Shown piece after piece: positions 50,470 to 59,262 of a stretch of 64,000 bases of DNA. How positions within the stretch are numbered: the stretch's first letter is position 1; each line of letters begins with the position of its first letter. The position numbers and the translations under genes are program-made. The notes beneath the pieces were generated by a model. The model ran no database searches, was not told the DNA's origin, and saw only the letters and a program-made list of their open reading frames with translations. Source of the DNA: Exercitatus varius (GTDB taxonomy: Bacteria; Pseudomonadota; Gammaproteobacteria; Enterobacterales; Pasteurellaceae); contig NZ_JARQTO010000009.1 of NCBI RefSeq assembly GCF_029577735.1, positions 62,001 through 126,000 of the forward strand. Direction: 5' to 3'.

Positions 50470-51582
50470 ATGAAAAAAACCTTATTAACCGTTTTACTCG
50501 CTTCCCTTTTCACGGTTTCCGCCTCTGCGCAAGCCGGAAATCAAACGGAAAAAACTATTGAAAAATCGACCGCACTTTCTGTCGATTCAACCACGGCCGA
50601 TTTACCGATGGAGGAAGCGGAACTCACTTTCGCGCCCGATGTGCCGAAACCTATTACCCGCAAAACCTCCGCTCGCGTCGTGGTAAAATTGGAAGCGCTG
50701 GAAAAAATAATGGAAATTATGGACGGCGTGCAATTCAAATATTGGACATTTAACGGCGCAACGCCCGCACCTTTCATCCGCGTGCGCGAAGGCGACACGG
50801 TGGAAGTACGGCTTTCCAATCCGGTGAATTCAAAACTTGCTCACAGCCTGGATTTTCACGCCGCTGCGGCACCGGAGGGCACGTCGCTCATCAGCAACAC
50901 GCAACCGGGACACACCACAACTTTCGCATTTAAAGCGCTTAATCCGGGCTTATATCTTTACCATTGCGGCGCCTTCCCCGGCCCAGCAACCCATATCGGC
51001 AAAGGAATGTTCGGTTTATTGTTGGTGGAACCGAAGGAAGGCTTAGCGCCGGCGGATAAAGAATTTTATATCGTACAAAACGAATTCTATACCCGCGGTG
51101 TCTTCGGTGAAAAAGGCTTGCAAGTCGTCAGTATGGAAAAAGCCGGCTACGAACTGCCCGATTACGTCGTGTTTAACGGGCATGTCAATTCCCTGACGGG
51201 CGCCAACGCGCTGAAAGCCAAAACCGGCGAGAAAATCCGTTTCTTCGTCGGTAATGCCGGTCCGAATAAAATATCTTCGTTCCATTTAATGGGTAAAACC
51301 TTCGATACGGTTTACGTAGAAGGCGGAGATTTAAAAAATCATCATGTACAAACTACGTTAATCCCCGCCGGCGGGGCCACGATGCTTGAATTCCAAATTA
51401 ACGTACCGGGGCAATACACCTTCCTCGATCACAGCATTAACCGCACGGAAAAAGGCGCCAAAGGCATGTTAATGGTGGAAGGCAAGGAAAATCCGGAAAT
51501 TTTCAGCGGAAAAATTAAAGACGAAGTTTACGATAAGCGAAATCCCGAGGCCGACGTGGACGTGAATTTTCATATGAAATAA
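50470..51582 (+). CDS. nirK: Copper-containing nitrite reductase (NirK/AniA type)
   Basis: Periplasmic enzyme reducing nitrite to nitric oxide. A signal peptide (KKTLLTVLLASLFTVSASA) has no lipobox cysteine, so unlike Neisseria AniA it is probably soluble. Two cupredoxin domains carry all expected ligands: type 1 copper His125, Cys166, His175, Met180; type 2 copper His130, His165, His321; catalytic Asp128 and His272. The closest resemblance by eye is to AniA (LYHC, LVEPKEGL, SSFH). Length 370 residues. ACGGAG precedes the ATG. It sits between parE and parC with no obvious promoter or FNR site of its own. Confidence 0.93.
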   Translation: MKKTLLTVLLASLFTVSASAQAGNQTEKTIEKSTALSVDSTTADLPMEEAELTFAPDVPKPITRKTSARVVVKLEALEKIMEIMDGVQFKYWTFNGATPAPFIRVREGDTVEVRLSNPVNSKLAHSLDFHAAAAPEGTSLISNTQPGHTTTFAFKALNPGLYLYHCGAFPGPATHIGKGMFGLLLVEPKEGLAPADKEFYIVQNEFYTRGVFGEKGLQVVSMEKAGYELPDYVVFNGHVNSLTGANALKAKTGEKIRFFVGNAGPNKISSFHLMGKTFDTVYVEGGDLKNHHVQTTLIPAGGATMLEFQINVPGQYTFLDHSINRTEKGAKGMLMVEGKENPEIFSGKIKDEVYDKRNPEADVDVNFHMK

Positions 51583-51835
51583 AACCGAGTAAAGTCTCAA
51601 CCTAAAAAAACTAACAAAATTTTGACCGCACTTTGTAGCGGCATTGCGTCCTCAACCCCGGATTATTCGGGGAAAACGCTAATTAAGTTCGTTCCAAAGC
51701 GAAGCGTCATGCGAGATGCCGGCCTTTGGATTTAACGTGAAAAATTGCTAATAAGCGAAGAAAACTACGTCGCCTTCGGCGAAATTCGATTTAAACAATA
51801 AATAGATTGGTGGGTTAGCATCCCCTTATAAAAAT
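51583..51835 (+). other. Spacer before parC
   Basis: This 253-bp gap contains an uptake signal near 51623 and a small TCGCC/GGCGA hairpin around 51769-51783. A parC promoter must be here, but no consensus is convincing, and the ribosome site of parC is weak. Confidence 0.4.
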
Positions 51836-54091
51836 ATGAGCAACAACATCAACTACGAAGGCATTGAACAAATGCCGTTACGCACTTTTACAGAAAGTGC
51901 CTATCTGAATTATTCCATGTACGTCATCATGGATCGCGCCCTGCCGTTTATCGGCGACGGACTGAAACCCGTGCAACGGCGGATTATTTACGCCATGTCC
52001 GAATTGGGCTTAAACGCCGCGGCGAAATACAAAAAATCGGCGCGTACCGTGGGGGATGTGTTGGGTAAATTCCATCCGCACGGCGATTCCGCCTGTTATG
52101 AAGCCATGGTGCTAATGGCGCAACCGTTTTCGTATCGCTATCCGCTGGTGGACGGACAAGGTAACTGGGGCGCGCCGGACGATCCGAAATCCTTCGCCGC
52201 CATGCGTTACACCGAATCCCGTTTGTCGAAAATTTCAGAAATTTTACTGGGCGAACTGGGACAAGGCACGGTGGATTATCAGCCGAACTTTGACGGCACC
52301 CTTGCCGAACCGCAATATTTGCCCGCTCGCCTGCCGCATATTTTATTAAACGGCACCACCGGAATCGCCGTGGGGATGGCGACGGATATTCCGCCGCATA
52401 ACCTCAATGAAATCGCCGACGCCGCCGTGATGTTATTGGATAATCCGCGAGCCACGCTGGACGATTTACTTAGCGTGGTGCAAGGCCCGGATTTCCCTAC
52501 CGAAGCGGAAATCATCACACCGAAGGCCGATATTCGGAAACTGTACGAACAAGGTCGCGGTTCCATTAAAATGCGCGCCACTTGGAAAAAAGAAGACGGC
52601 GAAATCGTTATTACCGCTGTGCCGCATCAGTCTTCGCCAAGCAAAATTCAGCAGCAAATCGCTGATCAAATGAATGCGAAAAAACTGCCGATGGTGGAAG
52701 ATGTGCGCGATGAAGCGGATCAGGAAAATCCGGTGCGTTTGGTGATTGTGCCTCGTTCGAACCGTGTGGACGTCAATACCTTAATGACGCATTTGTTCGC
52801 CACCACGGATTTGGAACGCAGTTACCGCGTCAATATGAATATGATCGGATTGGATCACAAACCGGCGGTAAAAAATCTGCTGCAAATTCTCACGGAATGG
52901 CTGCAATTCCGCCGCGCTACCGTTACCCGTCGCTTGCGTCATCGTTTGGATAAAGTCTTATCCCGCCTGCATATTCTGGACGGTTTGTTGATTGCCTTTT
53001 TAAATATTGATGAAGTCATCGACATTATTCGTCATGAAGATGAACCGAAAACGGTATTAATGGCGCGCTTCAATCTGAGCGACGAACAGGCGGAAGCGAT
53101 TTTAAATCTGCGTTTGCGTCATTTGGCAAAATTGGAAGAAACGGAATTAAAAGCGGAAAAAAGCCAGCTGGAAGAGGAACGTCAGCATTTGGAGCAAATC
53201 CTGGCTTCCGAACGACGACTTAACACGTTGATTAAAAAAGAAATTCAACAGGACGCCAAAACCTATGCCAGCCCTCGCCGTTCTCCGCTGGTAGAACGCG
53301 AAGAAGCCAAGGCCATTTCCGAAACGGAAATGATCCCGGCCGAACCGGTGACGGTGATTCTGTCAGAAATGGGCTGGGTACGTTGCGCCAAAGGACATGA
53401 CATTGACGTTCAAGGCTTAAATTATAAAGCTGGCGATAAATATCTTGACCACGCTTACGGTAAAAGCAATCAACCGGCGGTATTTATTGACAGTACGGGC
53501 CGCAGCTATGCCGTGGATCCGCTTAGTCTGCCGTCCGCCCGCTCGCAAGGCGAACCGCTGAGCGGCAAACTGAATCTGCCTGCCGGCGCTTCAATGAAAC
53601 AAGTCCTGATTGAAAACGAAAATCAGGATTTGCTGATGGCGTCCGACGCCGGTTACGGTTTTATTTGTAAATTCGAAGATTTAATCGCCCGCAACAAAGC
53701 CGGTAAAGCGGTATTGACGCTGCCGGAAAACGCCCAAGTATTGCCGCCGAAAATCATTGAAAATTCGACCGCACTTTTAGTGGCGTTAACCCGCGCGGGC
53801 AGAATGTTGATTTTCCCGGTACGGGATTTACCGTCGCTATCCAAAGGCAAAGGGAATAAAATCATCGGTATTCCGGCCGCCGATGCAAAAGTGCGGTCGG
53901 ATTTCGTGGTGAATTTATTGCTCATCAGCGAAAACGCCAGTTTGGTCTTCCATTCCGGAAAACGCAAAATCACGTTAAAACCGGAAGATTTACAAAAATT
54001 CCGCGCCGAACGCGGACGTCGGGGTTCCAGCCTGCCGCGCGGTTTACACAGCGGAGTGGAAATTGAAATCGTCGAACCCGAACAGGCTTAA
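51836..54091 (+). CDS. parC: Topoisomerase IV subunit A (ParC)
   Basis: DNA-cleaving subunit of topoisomerase IV. The active-site tyrosine is Tyr125 in AMRYTESRL. The quinolone-resistance region reads HPHGDSACYEAMV, with Ser85 and Glu89 at the positions usually altered in resistant strains, so it looks wild type. A C-terminal beta-pinwheel domain follows residue ~490. Length 751 residues. Two uptake signals lie in the coding region near 53770 and 53890. Confidence 0.97.
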   Translation: MSNNINYEGIEQMPLRTFTESAYLNYSMYVIMDRALPFIGDGLKPVQRRIIYAMSELGLNAAAKYKKSARTVGDVLGKFHPHGDSACYEAMVLMAQPFSYRYPLVDGQGNWGAPDDPKSFAAMRYTESRLSKISEILLGELGQGTVDYQPNFDGTLAEPQYLPARLPHILLNGTTGIAVGMATDIPPHNLNEIADAAVMLLDNPRATLDDLLSVVQGPDFPTEAEIITPKADIRKLYEQGRGSIKMRATWKKEDGEIVITAVPHQSSPSKIQQQIADQMNAKKLPMVEDVRDEADQENPVRLVIVPRSNRVDVNTLMTHLFATTDLERSYRVNMNMIGLDHKPAVKNLLQILTEWLQFRRATVTRRLRHRLDKVLSRLHILDGLLIAFLNIDEVIDIIRHEDEPKTVLMARFNLSDEQAEAILNLRLRHLAKLEETELKAEKSQLEEERQHLEQILASERRLNTLIKKEIQQDAKTYASPRRSPLVEREEAKAISETEMIPAEPVTVILSEMGWVRCAKGHDIDVQGLNYKAGDKYLDHAYGKSNQPAVFIDSTGRSYAVDPLSLPSARSQGEPLSGKLNLPAGASMKQVLIENENQDLLMASDAGYGFICKFEDLIARNKAGKAVLTLPENAQVLPPKIIENSTALLVALTRAGRMLIFPVRDLPSLSKGKGNKIIGIPAADAKVRSDFVVNLLLISENASLVFHSGKRKITLKPEDLQKFRAERGRRGSSLPRGLHSGVEIEIVEPEQA

Positions 54092-54106
54092 CTTAAGCAA
54101 ATGAAG

Positions 54107-54138
54107 AAAGCGTCGAGATTTAATTCGACGCTTTTTAT
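54107..54138. terminator. Terminator between parC and the YwiC-like gene
   Basis: AAAGCGTCGA and TCGACGCTTT form a 10-bp stem with an 8-nt loop and T residues. The flanking genes are convergent, and the stem end touches the stop of the YwiC-like gene. Confidence 0.8.
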
Positions 54139-54860
54139 TTACCCGTCGCCCACAGCAGCATGATTAAAAATAAACCTGAAACCGCGAACTCGATCAAGCC
54201 GACTTGTTTGGCGTTCAATTTTTTATGCGGTAAGCAAACCGCCCGAATCAGCGCCGGAGTAAATGTCAGCGCCAACTGCCAGGATTGGTAAACGCCCAAT
54301 AAAGCCACGCAGGCAAGATGGAAAGCGATAGAAATACGCAAATACCACAGATTTTTCCGCTCTCGCAGCATGGATTTCACATAAAAGGTGACGCCGACAA
54401 AAAACAATGCGGGATACACCGCCACTTGCAGGGCTTCGGCATTCAGTTGTTCCGTACCGAAATAATAAGCGGCGACGCCGGCTAAAGCAAAAATCGCAAT
54501 GGCGGCGAAATCATTCAATAAGGCGCGTTCGTTTTTTGTTTTCGTGTAATAAACGGCGATCAGCATTAGCGGCAACATCGCGACGCCAAACCATAACATC
54601 GAGCAGTTTCGCCATAAAACCGGCAGGCAAAAAAGCACACTCGCCGCAGCATAAATACCGGCCCAGCGCGCATACTTCCGTTTATCGTTAATTTGCGGCT
54701 TAAACAGATTCAAAAAAGGATAACTGAATAGATATAAAGCCGTCCACGCCAGCAATAAAAACAGGTGGCTCCAATGAGGCCGCCCCTGCAACATACCGTA
54801 TAAAAACGGCAACATTGCCATCACAAGCGCGCCGTGTTGATTCGAAACAAGTAATTTCAT
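54135..54860 (-). CDS. YwiC-like family membrane protein
   Basis: Polytopic inner-membrane protein (241 residues, about seven to eight helices) of the YwiC-like family. The N-terminal SNQHGALVMAMLPFLYGM resembles the family start with its conserved QHGA motif. Function is unknown; in Bacillus subtilis ywiC lies near fnr and nitrate genes. Here it is convergent with parC, about 2.5 kb from nirK. A Fur-like sequence (54864-54878) lies directly before its start codon. Confidence 0.7.
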   Translation of the reverse strand: MKLLVSNQHGALVMAMLPFLYGMLQGRPHWSHLFLLLAWTALYLFSYPFLNLFKPQINDKRKYARWAGIYAAASVLFCLPVLWRNCSMLWFGVAMLPLMLIAVYYTKTKNERALLNDFAAIAIFALAGVAAYYFGTEQLNAEALQVAVYPALFFVGVTFYVKSMLRERKNLWYLRISIAFHLACVALLGVYQSWQLALTFTPALIRAVCLPHKKLNAKQVGLIEFAVSGLFLIMLLWATGK

Positions 54861-54863
54861 TAT

Positions 54864-54878
54864 TGAGAATTATTCCTA
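54864..54878. promoter_or_regulatory. Fur-like sequence in the YwiC-like / yoaB divergent spacer
   Basis: TGAGAATTATTCCTA differs at one base from the TGATAATTATTCCTA found upstream of feoA. It lies 4 bp before the YwiC-like start, where binding could block its expression. By-eye assignment. Confidence 0.35.
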
Positions 54879-54915
54879 AATGGAAAGAATTTTAGCGATA
54901 AAAAGCTTAAATTGC

Positions 54916-54921
54916 TATAAT
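54916..54921 (+). promoter_or_regulatory. -10 element of yoaB
   Basis: TATAAT 28 bp before the start codon of yoaB; the -35 region (TTAGCG) is weak. Confidence 0.5.
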
Positions 54922-54949
54922 CCGAAAGCATTATTTCAAGGAAAAGCTT

Positions 54950-55300
54950 ATGAGTATTCAACGATTACATCTTAGCAAACGCTACTGCGAAGCGGTAATT
55001 CATCAGGAAACGATTTATCTTTCAGGACAGGTGCCGGAAAAAACGGTTAATCTGCCCGCCTACGAACAAACTCAAGAAGTGCTAGAGCTTATTGATAACT
55101 TGTTACGGGAAGCCGGCACCCATAAAGACAATATTCTGACGGCGCAGATTTTCTTAGCGGATATGGCGGATTATGATGCCATGAATCGGGCATGGGATGA
55201 ATGGGTCGCGCGCGATAACGCGCCTTGTCGAGCCACTGTTGAAGCCCGGCTTGCCGATCCGCGCTGGAAAGTGGAAATCGTGATAACCGCAAAGGTATAA
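54950..55300 (+). CDS. yoaB: RidA-family protein YoaB
   Basis: RidA/YjgF superfamily protein of 116 residues, closest by eye to E. coli YoaB. RidA proper hydrolyses reactive enamines; other subfamilies vary. Features: GQVPEK, TAQIFLADMADYDAMNRAWDEW and the conserved arginine in APCRATVEARL. AAGGAAAAG precedes the ATG. Divergent from the YwiC-like gene. Confidence 0.88.
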   Translation: MSIQRLHLSKRYCEAVIHQETIYLSGQVPEKTVNLPAYEQTQEVLELIDNLLREAGTHKDNILTAQIFLADMADYDAMNRAWDEWVARDNAPCRATVEARLADPRWKVEIVITAKV

Positions 55301-55364
55301 CGAAAAATATAAAAAGTGCGGTCAAAAATCACGGTATTTTGTAGCCGTTACACAAAGTCCGTCT

Positions 55365-55532
55365 TCAAGCCAACTGTCGCTTAATCTCCACAATACGCGG
55401 CAGATTTTCCAACGTATCTCCTTTGGGCTGGTTAATATATTTCATCAAGCTCTTCAAACGGGCTTTGGTGTGGAATGAGTTGTTCTCTCGCAAAATGCCG
55501 AGATATTTCTCCGCCTGTTGGTCTGTAAAAAA
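55365..55532 (-). pseudogene. Unidentified gene remnant between yoaB and dnaX
   Basis: A minus-strand frame of 55 codons reads TDQQAEKYLGILRENNSF... and ends KRQLA with TGA. It begins just after a TGA and has no start codon near its N-terminal side, so it looks like the C-terminal piece of a lost gene. The composition is protein-like (helical, charged), but I could not assign a family. It might also be a short gene using an internal Met or a rare start. Confidence 0.4.
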
Positions 55533-55571
55533 TCAAATATTTTTTACCGCACTTTTACTTTATATTCAGTA

Positions 55572-57674
55572 TCAAACCGGACGAATACTGTTCAAATCCA
55601 GATGAGCGTCAAATGCCTGTTGCAACAGTTTAAGCTTCTTATCCGACTGCAAATCCTGGCGCGCCCGTTCGCTGAGTTCGTGATAAATCTGACGACGAAA
55701 ATCTAATGGCGTAAGGCGTTGTTCGTCATCGTTCAATTCAATTTTCAACTGCAAATCTTTGCCGTAATAAGCGCTTAACGCAGCTTGTAAAGCTTCCATG
55801 GCGCTTTCCCGTTGAAGATGTTTTTGATTAGAGCGCAGACCCAGCACGATTTCAGTCTCGCTTTGAGCCAAAATCACGGAATTCAATGCAATTTGTTTGA
55901 CCAGTTTAAGATGATCCAGCCCTAAATGTTCCACCGCTTTTGTCCAGTCATCCCGTTCTTCCGCCAAGGCAATCACTTTTGCCACTAATTCGGGCGTTTT
56001 TTCTTTTAAAATCGCCTGCTTAATTTCGGAAGGACGAATCACGTTTTCCGCCTCCGCCATTTCGGGATTTATCCATTCCCATTGATAGGTTTCGGCAAGA
56101 TTGGCTTCGTCATTGTTGTCATCATTTTCCGGTTCCTGCACATTATCGGCGGCAGGCGCATCCGGCGCGTTATCGGCGCCGGGCGTAGAAACCGGTTTGC
56201 GATTCGGCGCGGCGGCATTCCCGTTGCTTTGCGATTGTTGAGCAAGACTTGCCAGTCGATCAATCAAATCCGTTTGCGGGCGTTCTTTCTGCGGCATGGA
56301 AATCACAGGTAATTCGCGCGCCTGCGCCTTCGGTTGAACCGGCTCCGGAAGTTGTTTTTCGGCGGATCCCGCCGTCTGCACGCTGGCGCGCAAGCGTTCG
56401 ATTTGAGCCAAGGCGTTTAATGCGTTTGAAGCGGATTTGGGCGGATTTGCCGACGCATTTTGAGGCGAGGCGGAAGCACGTAAATGCTGATTATAAACGG
56501 GCATTTCCACCAAATCTTCCGTTTTTTTGCCCGCACTTTCTTTTTCCGGACGGGGTTGTGCGGCGAGATTTGCGCTATGTTCTGCGGGCTCCGCCCGACT
56601 AAACTTTGGGTGAAAAGCTAACGCTCGCAATAATGTCATTTCTACCCCGACCCGACGGTTCGGCGCGAAAGCCAATTCCTTGCGCCCGACGGTGACAATC
56701 TGGTAGAAAAATTGAATGTTCTCCGGTGAAATATGTTTTGCCAAAAAACCGAGCTGACTTTCTTCGTCAATCCGATTCGGCAGCAGTTGCAACATGGCGA
56801 TTTGATGCAATGCCTCTCCCACTTCAATCAGCAATTCGTCCCAATCCGCGCCTTTATCCGCAACGGACTGAATACAGTGCATCAGTTTTTCGCCGTTTCC
56901 CTGGTGCAAGGCATAAAGAATTTCGACGGGCTGATTATCATCCAGCAAACCCAACATGGTATTTACCACATCCGTCCGAATATCGACATTAGACATGGCG
57001 ATAGCCTGATCGGTTAAACTTAAACTGTCGCGAATACTGCCCTGCGCCGCCTTGGCGATTTTATCAAGTGCGGGCGATTCGAACGGAATTTTTTCCTGCG
57101 TCAGAATGTGCGCCAAATGTTGGGCGATTTGCTGTTGATCCAAGGCTTTCAAATGAAATTGCATACAACGCGATAAAATGGTGATCGGCAGTTTTTGCGG
57201 ATCCGTGGTGGCAAGCAGAAATTTCACGTATTCCGGCGGTTCTTCCAGCGTTTTCAATAACGCATTGAAAGAATGACGGGAAAGCATGTGCACTTCGTCG
57301 ATAAGATAAACCTTATAACGCCCTTGCACCGGCTTATATTGTACATTGTCGAGCAATTCGCGGGTATCTTCCACTTTAGTGCGGGACGCCGCATCGATTT
57401 CAATCAAATCGATGAAATTACCGTTTTCAATAGCCTTGCAATGTTCGCATTCACCGCAAGGCTCGGCGGTAACGCCATGAATACAGTTCAATCCTTTGGC
57501 GAGCAAGCGGGCAATGGAAGTTTTTCCCACCCCGCGCGTACCGGAAAATAAATAAGCGTGATGCAGACGGTTTTCTTTCAAGCCGTTCGCCAGTGCGGTC
57601 AAGATATGCTCTTGTCCGACAACCTGATGAAAATTTTGGGGACGCCACTTACGGGCTAAAACCTGATAACTCAC
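55572..57674 (-). CDS. dnaX: DNA polymerase III tau subunit (DnaX)
   Basis: Clamp-loader ATPase and replisome organiser. The N-terminal AAA+ module shows Walker A GTRGVGKTS, a four-cysteine zinc site (C64, C73, C76, C79), Walker B VYLIDEVHML and the sensor LLATTDPQKLPITILSRC. Domain III ends near residue 365, followed by a low-complexity linker (~366-550) and the tau-specific C-terminal region. Length 700 residues. An A7 tract at codons 383-385 may allow a shorter gamma form. It follows apt by 25 bp. Confidence 0.96.
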   Translation of the reverse strand: MSYQVLARKWRPQNFHQVVGQEHILTALANGLKENRLHHAYLFSGTRGVGKTSIARLLAKGLNCIHGVTAEPCGECEHCKAIENGNFIDLIEIDAASRTKVEDTRELLDNVQYKPVQGRYKVYLIDEVHMLSRHSFNALLKTLEEPPEYVKFLLATTDPQKLPITILSRCMQFHLKALDQQQIAQHLAHILTQEKIPFESPALDKIAKAAQGSIRDSLSLTDQAIAMSNVDIRTDVVNTMLGLLDDNQPVEILYALHQGNGEKLMHCIQSVADKGADWDELLIEVGEALHQIAMLQLLPNRIDEESQLGFLAKHISPENIQFFYQIVTVGRKELAFAPNRRVGVEMTLLRALAFHPKFSRAEPAEHSANLAAQPRPEKESAGKKTEDLVEMPVYNQHLRASASPQNASANPPKSASNALNALAQIERLRASVQTAGSAEKQLPEPVQPKAQARELPVISMPQKERPQTDLIDRLASLAQQSQSNGNAAAPNRKPVSTPGADNAPDAPAADNVQEPENDDNNDEANLAETYQWEWINPEMAEAENVIRPSEIKQAILKEKTPELVAKVIALAEERDDWTKAVEHLGLDHLKLVKQIALNSVILAQSETEIVLGLRSNQKHLQRESAMEALQAALSAYYGKDLQLKIELNDDEQRLTPLDFRRQIYHELSERARQDLQSDKKLKLLQQAFDAHLDLNSIRPV
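56491..56531 (-). other. Possible programmed frameshift site in dnaX (gamma subunit)
   Basis: Codons GGC AAA AAA ACG (56531-56520) contain seven A. A -1 shift would add NGRFGGNARL and stop at TAA (56493-56491), giving a 394-residue product that ends just after domain III, as E. coli gamma does. The heptamer (C AAA AAA) is not an ideal X XXY YYZ site, but the A7 run could also promote polymerase slippage. The run is part of an uptake-signal copy. Confidence 0.5.
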
Positions 57675-57699
57675 GCTTCTTTCCTGATGAAGAATAAGA

Positions 57700-58242
57700 T
57701 TAGTGCCCGGAAAAATCCACTAAAGTGAACGGTTCCACACCGAGTTTACGTAACCGCGCTTCGCCGCCTAATTCAGGCAGACTGATAACAAATGCCGCGT
57801 GTTTCACTTCGCCGCCAAGACGGTTCACCAGTTTAATACAAGCTTCCACCGTACCGCCCGTTGCCAGCAAATCATCGATCACCAACACGTTATCGCCTTG
57901 TTGAATCGCATCCGCGTGGATTTCCAATTTGTCTTCGCCGTATTCCAGTTGATAACTCTGCGAAATCACTTCACGCGGCAACTTGCCCGGCTTACGCACC
58001 AAAATAAACGGCAAGCCCAGCACAACGGCAACCGGCGCACCGAAAATGAACCCGCGGGATTCGGTGCCGATAATTTTTGTGATGCCTTTATGGCGAAACG
58101 CTTCGGCAATCAGATTAACCGTTGCGGTAAAGGCTTCCGGAATTTCCGTTAAGCTGGTAATGTCACGGAAAATAATCCCTTGTTTCGGGTAATTGGGAAT
58201 GGATTTAATCGATGATTTAATAAGATCTAATTGTTTGTTCAT
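57700..58242 (-). CDS. apt: Adenine phosphoribosyltransferase
   Basis: Salvages adenine to AMP with PRPP. The PRPP loop is NVLVIDDLLATGGTVEA, and the adenine-hood segment PNYPKQGIIFRDIT and GTESRGFIFGAPVA are typical. Length 180 residues. First gene of an apt-dnaX unit, an arrangement shared with E. coli. Confidence 0.97.
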   Translation of the reverse strand: MNKQLDLIKSSIKSIPNYPKQGIIFRDITSLTEIPEAFTATVNLIAEAFRHKGITKIIGTESRGFIFGAPVAVVLGLPFILVRKPGKLPREVISQSYQLEYGEDKLEIHADAIQQGDNVLVIDDLLATGGTVEACIKLVNRLGGEVKHAAFVISLPELGGEARLRKLGVEPFTLVDFSGH

Positions 58243-58308
58243 AATGTTGATAACAAAAGTGCGGTCAAAATTTCGACCGAATTTAATTGGAACCGAATTC
58301 TATCATAG

Positions 58309-59262
58309 CTAATGATAAATATCTTCCCCGTTTTTGCGGGTTCTTAATAATTGCAAAATCCACACGTACTGCTCCGGCTGCGGGGTAACGAAACGCTCGA
58401 TTTCCGCATTCATGGCCCGTGCCGATTGTACGGGATCATCGCTTAATTCCATGGGCGGATGAATTTCCATTTCATATTTTCCGCTTTCTGCGTTGTAACG
58501 CGGGAACATCGGGATCACCACCGCTTTCGCCAGTTTCGCCATTTTATTCAGCCCCGGTAAGGTTGCTTTATAGGTGCCGAAGAAATCTACAAACTCACTG
58601 GCTTCCGCACCAAAATCTTCATCCGGCAAATAGTAACCCATATCGCCGTTACGAATCATGGTTAAAAACGGCTTTATCCCGTTTTGGCGGGCATGCATTT
58701 TGCCGCCGAAACGCTCGCGGGTGGCGGTCCAAAGCCAGTCTATCAACGGATTTCGGTGCGGATTAAACATGGAAGTCATCGGCATGCCGTGAGTATGCAG
58801 AATAATCCCCGAAGCATCAATCGCCCAACCGTGCGGCACCATTAAAATAATATTTTTACCTTCGGCTTTTGCCTGCTTGATGTGTTCGATACCGATAAAT
58901 TCGCTGCGTTTTTGCAAATGCGCTTTGGAACGAACGGCGATTTCCCCGATGCCCAACATCACCTGCGTGACCGTCACGAACATTTTGTCGATAACCTGCT
59001 CGCGCTGTTGTTCCGTCCATTGGGGAAAGCAATAGGCGAGGTTAATTTGTGCGCGGCGACGCTGCTTACGCGCCTTACGTCCGATGATGATACCCAATTT
59101 TGCCGCCAAACGATCGCGCCAACGAAACGGCACATACGCCAGGATAAGCAAAACCGCCACACCCAGCCAGGTTCCCCAATATTTCGGCTGCAAATACGAC
59201 CATGAGAAACGGGGTTCATAGCCTACCCGCGCCGTTAAACGTACATTTTCCTGCTCTGCCAT
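58309..59262 (-). CDS. lpxM: Lipid A biosynthesis myristoyltransferase LpxM (MsbB)
   Basis: Inner-membrane acyltransferase adding the last secondary acyl chain to lipid A. A membrane helix near residues 30-50 anchors the enzyme; the HX4D catalytic motif is HGWAID (His144, Asp149). Length 317 residues, as for H. influenzae MsbB. I chose the ATG at 59262, whose first base is shared with the upstream yfcA stop (TAATG). The alternative ATG at 59274 has AAGG abutting it with no spacer. Confidence 0.93.
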   Translation of the reverse strand: MAEQENVRLTARVGYEPRFSWSYLQPKYWGTWLGVAVLLILAYVPFRWRDRLAAKLGIIIGRKARKQRRRAQINLAYCFPQWTEQQREQVIDKMFVTVTQVMLGIGEIAVRSKAHLQKRSEFIGIEHIKQAKAEGKNIILMVPHGWAIDASGIILHTHGMPMTSMFNPHRNPLIDWLWTATRERFGGKMHARQNGIKPFLTMIRNGDMGYYLPDEDFGAEASEFVDFFGTYKATLPGLNKMAKLAKAVVIPMFPRYNAESGKYEMEIHPPMELSDDPVQSARAMNAEIERFVTPQPEQYVWILQLLRTRKNGEDIYH

